A model generated the notes under the pieces. That model did not search any database and was not told where the DNA came from. It worked only from the letters and a program-made list of their open reading frames with translations. This document shows positions 38,937-39,444 of a DNA stretch of 39,444 nt, piece after piece. The stretch is from Candidatus Aenigmatarchaeota archaeon. Its GTDB lineage: Archaea; Aenigmatarchaeota; Aenigmatarchaeia; QMZP01; QMZT01. Every line of letters begins with the position of its first letter. Position 1 is the stretch's first letter. The stretch spans positions 1 to 39,444 of the forward strand of contig JAGMCY010000150.1 in assembly GCA_023128965.1 (NCBI GenBank). Reading direction: 5' to 3'. The position numbers were made by a program, and so were the translations under genes.

Positions 38937-39444
38937 ATGAAATACTCGAAACTGGTCGATCTCTATGAACACCTTGAGCAGACACCATCGAGGCTGAAGA
39001 AGACCGAAAAGATCGCAGAGTTCCTGAAAAACACCGAAACGTCCGTTTTGGAAAAGATCGTGTTATTCATGCAGGGAAGGATTTTCCCTTCACATTCTGA
39101 AAAGGAGATCGGTGTCGCTGATAAAATGATGGTGAAGGTTATCGCTTCCTCGACCGGATTCCCGGAAAGAGATGTTGTCAAACAATTCAAGGATACAGGG
39201 GACCTCGGCCTCGCCGTGGAAGAGTTAATGAAAAAGAAGAAGCAGACAACGTTGATTTCGAAAGAACTGGGAATAGAAAAGGTTTTCGAGAACCTACGAA
39301 AACTAGCGAGCGTTGAAGGAAAGGGATCCCAGGATGTTAAGATATCACTCATAAAAGAACTGATTTCGAACGCGAAACCCAGAGAGGCGAAGTACATAGT
39401 TCGCACGGTTCTTGAACAGCTGAGGATAGGAGTTGCTGAAGGGG
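38937..39444 (+). CDS. lig: ATP-dependent DNA ligase, N-terminal part
   Basis: The frame opens at ATG 38937 and runs out of the window after 169 codons, with no stop. The translation has the N-terminal DNA-binding domain of archaeal/eukaryotic ligase I: MKYSKLVDLYEHLEQTPSRL, KTEKIAEFLKNT, the loop GRIFPSHSEKEIGVADKMM, and PREAKYIVRTVLEQLRIGV close to the edge. The KxDG adenylation motif lies beyond the window. It would seal Okazaki fragments and repair nicks, in keeping with dnaG, RPA and radA in the window. The TATA-like TTAAATT stretch at about 38902-38910 lies about 30 nt upstream. Confidence 0.92.
   Translation, partial: MKYSKLVDLYEHLEQTPSRLKKTEKIAEFLKNTETSVLEKIVLFMQGRIFPSHSEKEIGVADKMMVKVIASSTGFPERDVVKQFKDTGDLGLAVEELMKKKKQTTLISKELGIEKVFENLRKLASVEGKGSQDVKISLIKELISNAKPREAKYIVRTVLEQLRIGVAEG

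Noticed and set aside
39444..39444. CRISPR arrays, IS elements or prophage genes anywhere in the window
   Set aside because: I saw no regularly spaced repeats, transposases, integrases or phage structural genes. The intein is the only mobile element supported.

Overview
The window is archaeal chromosomal DNA at moderate GC. Several markers show this: archaeal-type DnaG primase, RadA, an RPA-like ssDNA-binding protein, the archaeal CCA-adding enzyme, ribosomal proteins S17e, S26e and L21e, RNA polymerase subunit Rpo4, Pus10, RtcB with archease, a eukaryote-like SRP RNA, pilins with class III signal peptides, and TATA boxes about 26 nt upstream of starts. Many genes look leaderless. S26e together with the scattered, reduced pilus loci suggests a DPANN-type or other uncultivated lineage, but I cannot fix the phylum. 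I see no insertion sequence, phage gene or CRISPR array. The only mobile element recognised is an intein.

Layout. 1-258: 5' part of cca (minus). 304-2748: operon of a four-CBS protein, a small Toprim protein and dnaG, followed by an M42 aminopeptidase (2802-3833). 3836-4766 (minus): ThpR-type 2',3'-cyclic phosphodiesterase and a membrane-anchored OB-fold protein. 4856-6619: AAA+ ATPase with a winged helix, PRC-barrel protein and small HTH protein, each with its own promoter. 6616-8602 (minus): RPA and radA. 8666-10617 (minus): rps26e and a pilus/secretion ATPase. 10711-12540: rtcB and archease, convergent. 12592-13513 (minus): two pilin-like proteins. 13586-17437: pyruvate phosphate dikinase interrupted by a homing intein at its catalytic histidine. 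17536-19650: CBS/zinc-ribbon protein and a secreted lamin-tail-domain protein. 19705-19836: tRNA-Arg(CCU) that appears to carry two introns. 19923-20684: MinD-type ATPase. 20686-23868 (minus): pheS-pheT. 23918-26370: methyltransferase, UbiA-like membrane protein and PHP phosphoesterase. 26415-27887: glyS. 27884-30944 (minus): two TadC-like membrane proteins, rps17e and a CBS protein with a ribosome-hibernation-like C-terminus. 30993-31308 (minus): SRP RNA. 31415-35401: Lon-like membrane protease, TatD, Pus10, L21e, Rpo4 and DUF655. 35402-38866 (minus): pilin-like secreted protein, membrane HTH protein and second pilus ATPase. 38937-39444: start of an ATP-dependent DNA ligase.

Three themes tie the genes together. 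The first is RNA maturation and translation: CCA addition, RtcB/archease ligation, ThpR, an intron-bearing tRNA, Pus10, two aminoacyl-tRNA synthetases, ribosomal proteins and SRP RNA. The second is DNA replication and repair: DnaG, RadA, RPA and ligase. The third is a type IV pilus-like surface system scattered over four loci. The points most worth a second look are the SRP RNA helix 8, which carries a 33-nt insertion in place of the usual GGAA-capped tip; the S17e-linked CBS/HPF-like fusion; the tRNA-Arg with a D-loop insertion and an anticodon-stem insertion; the Pus10 homologue with Glu where Asp is expected; and the intein with a non-His penultimate residue inside the PPDK active-site loop.
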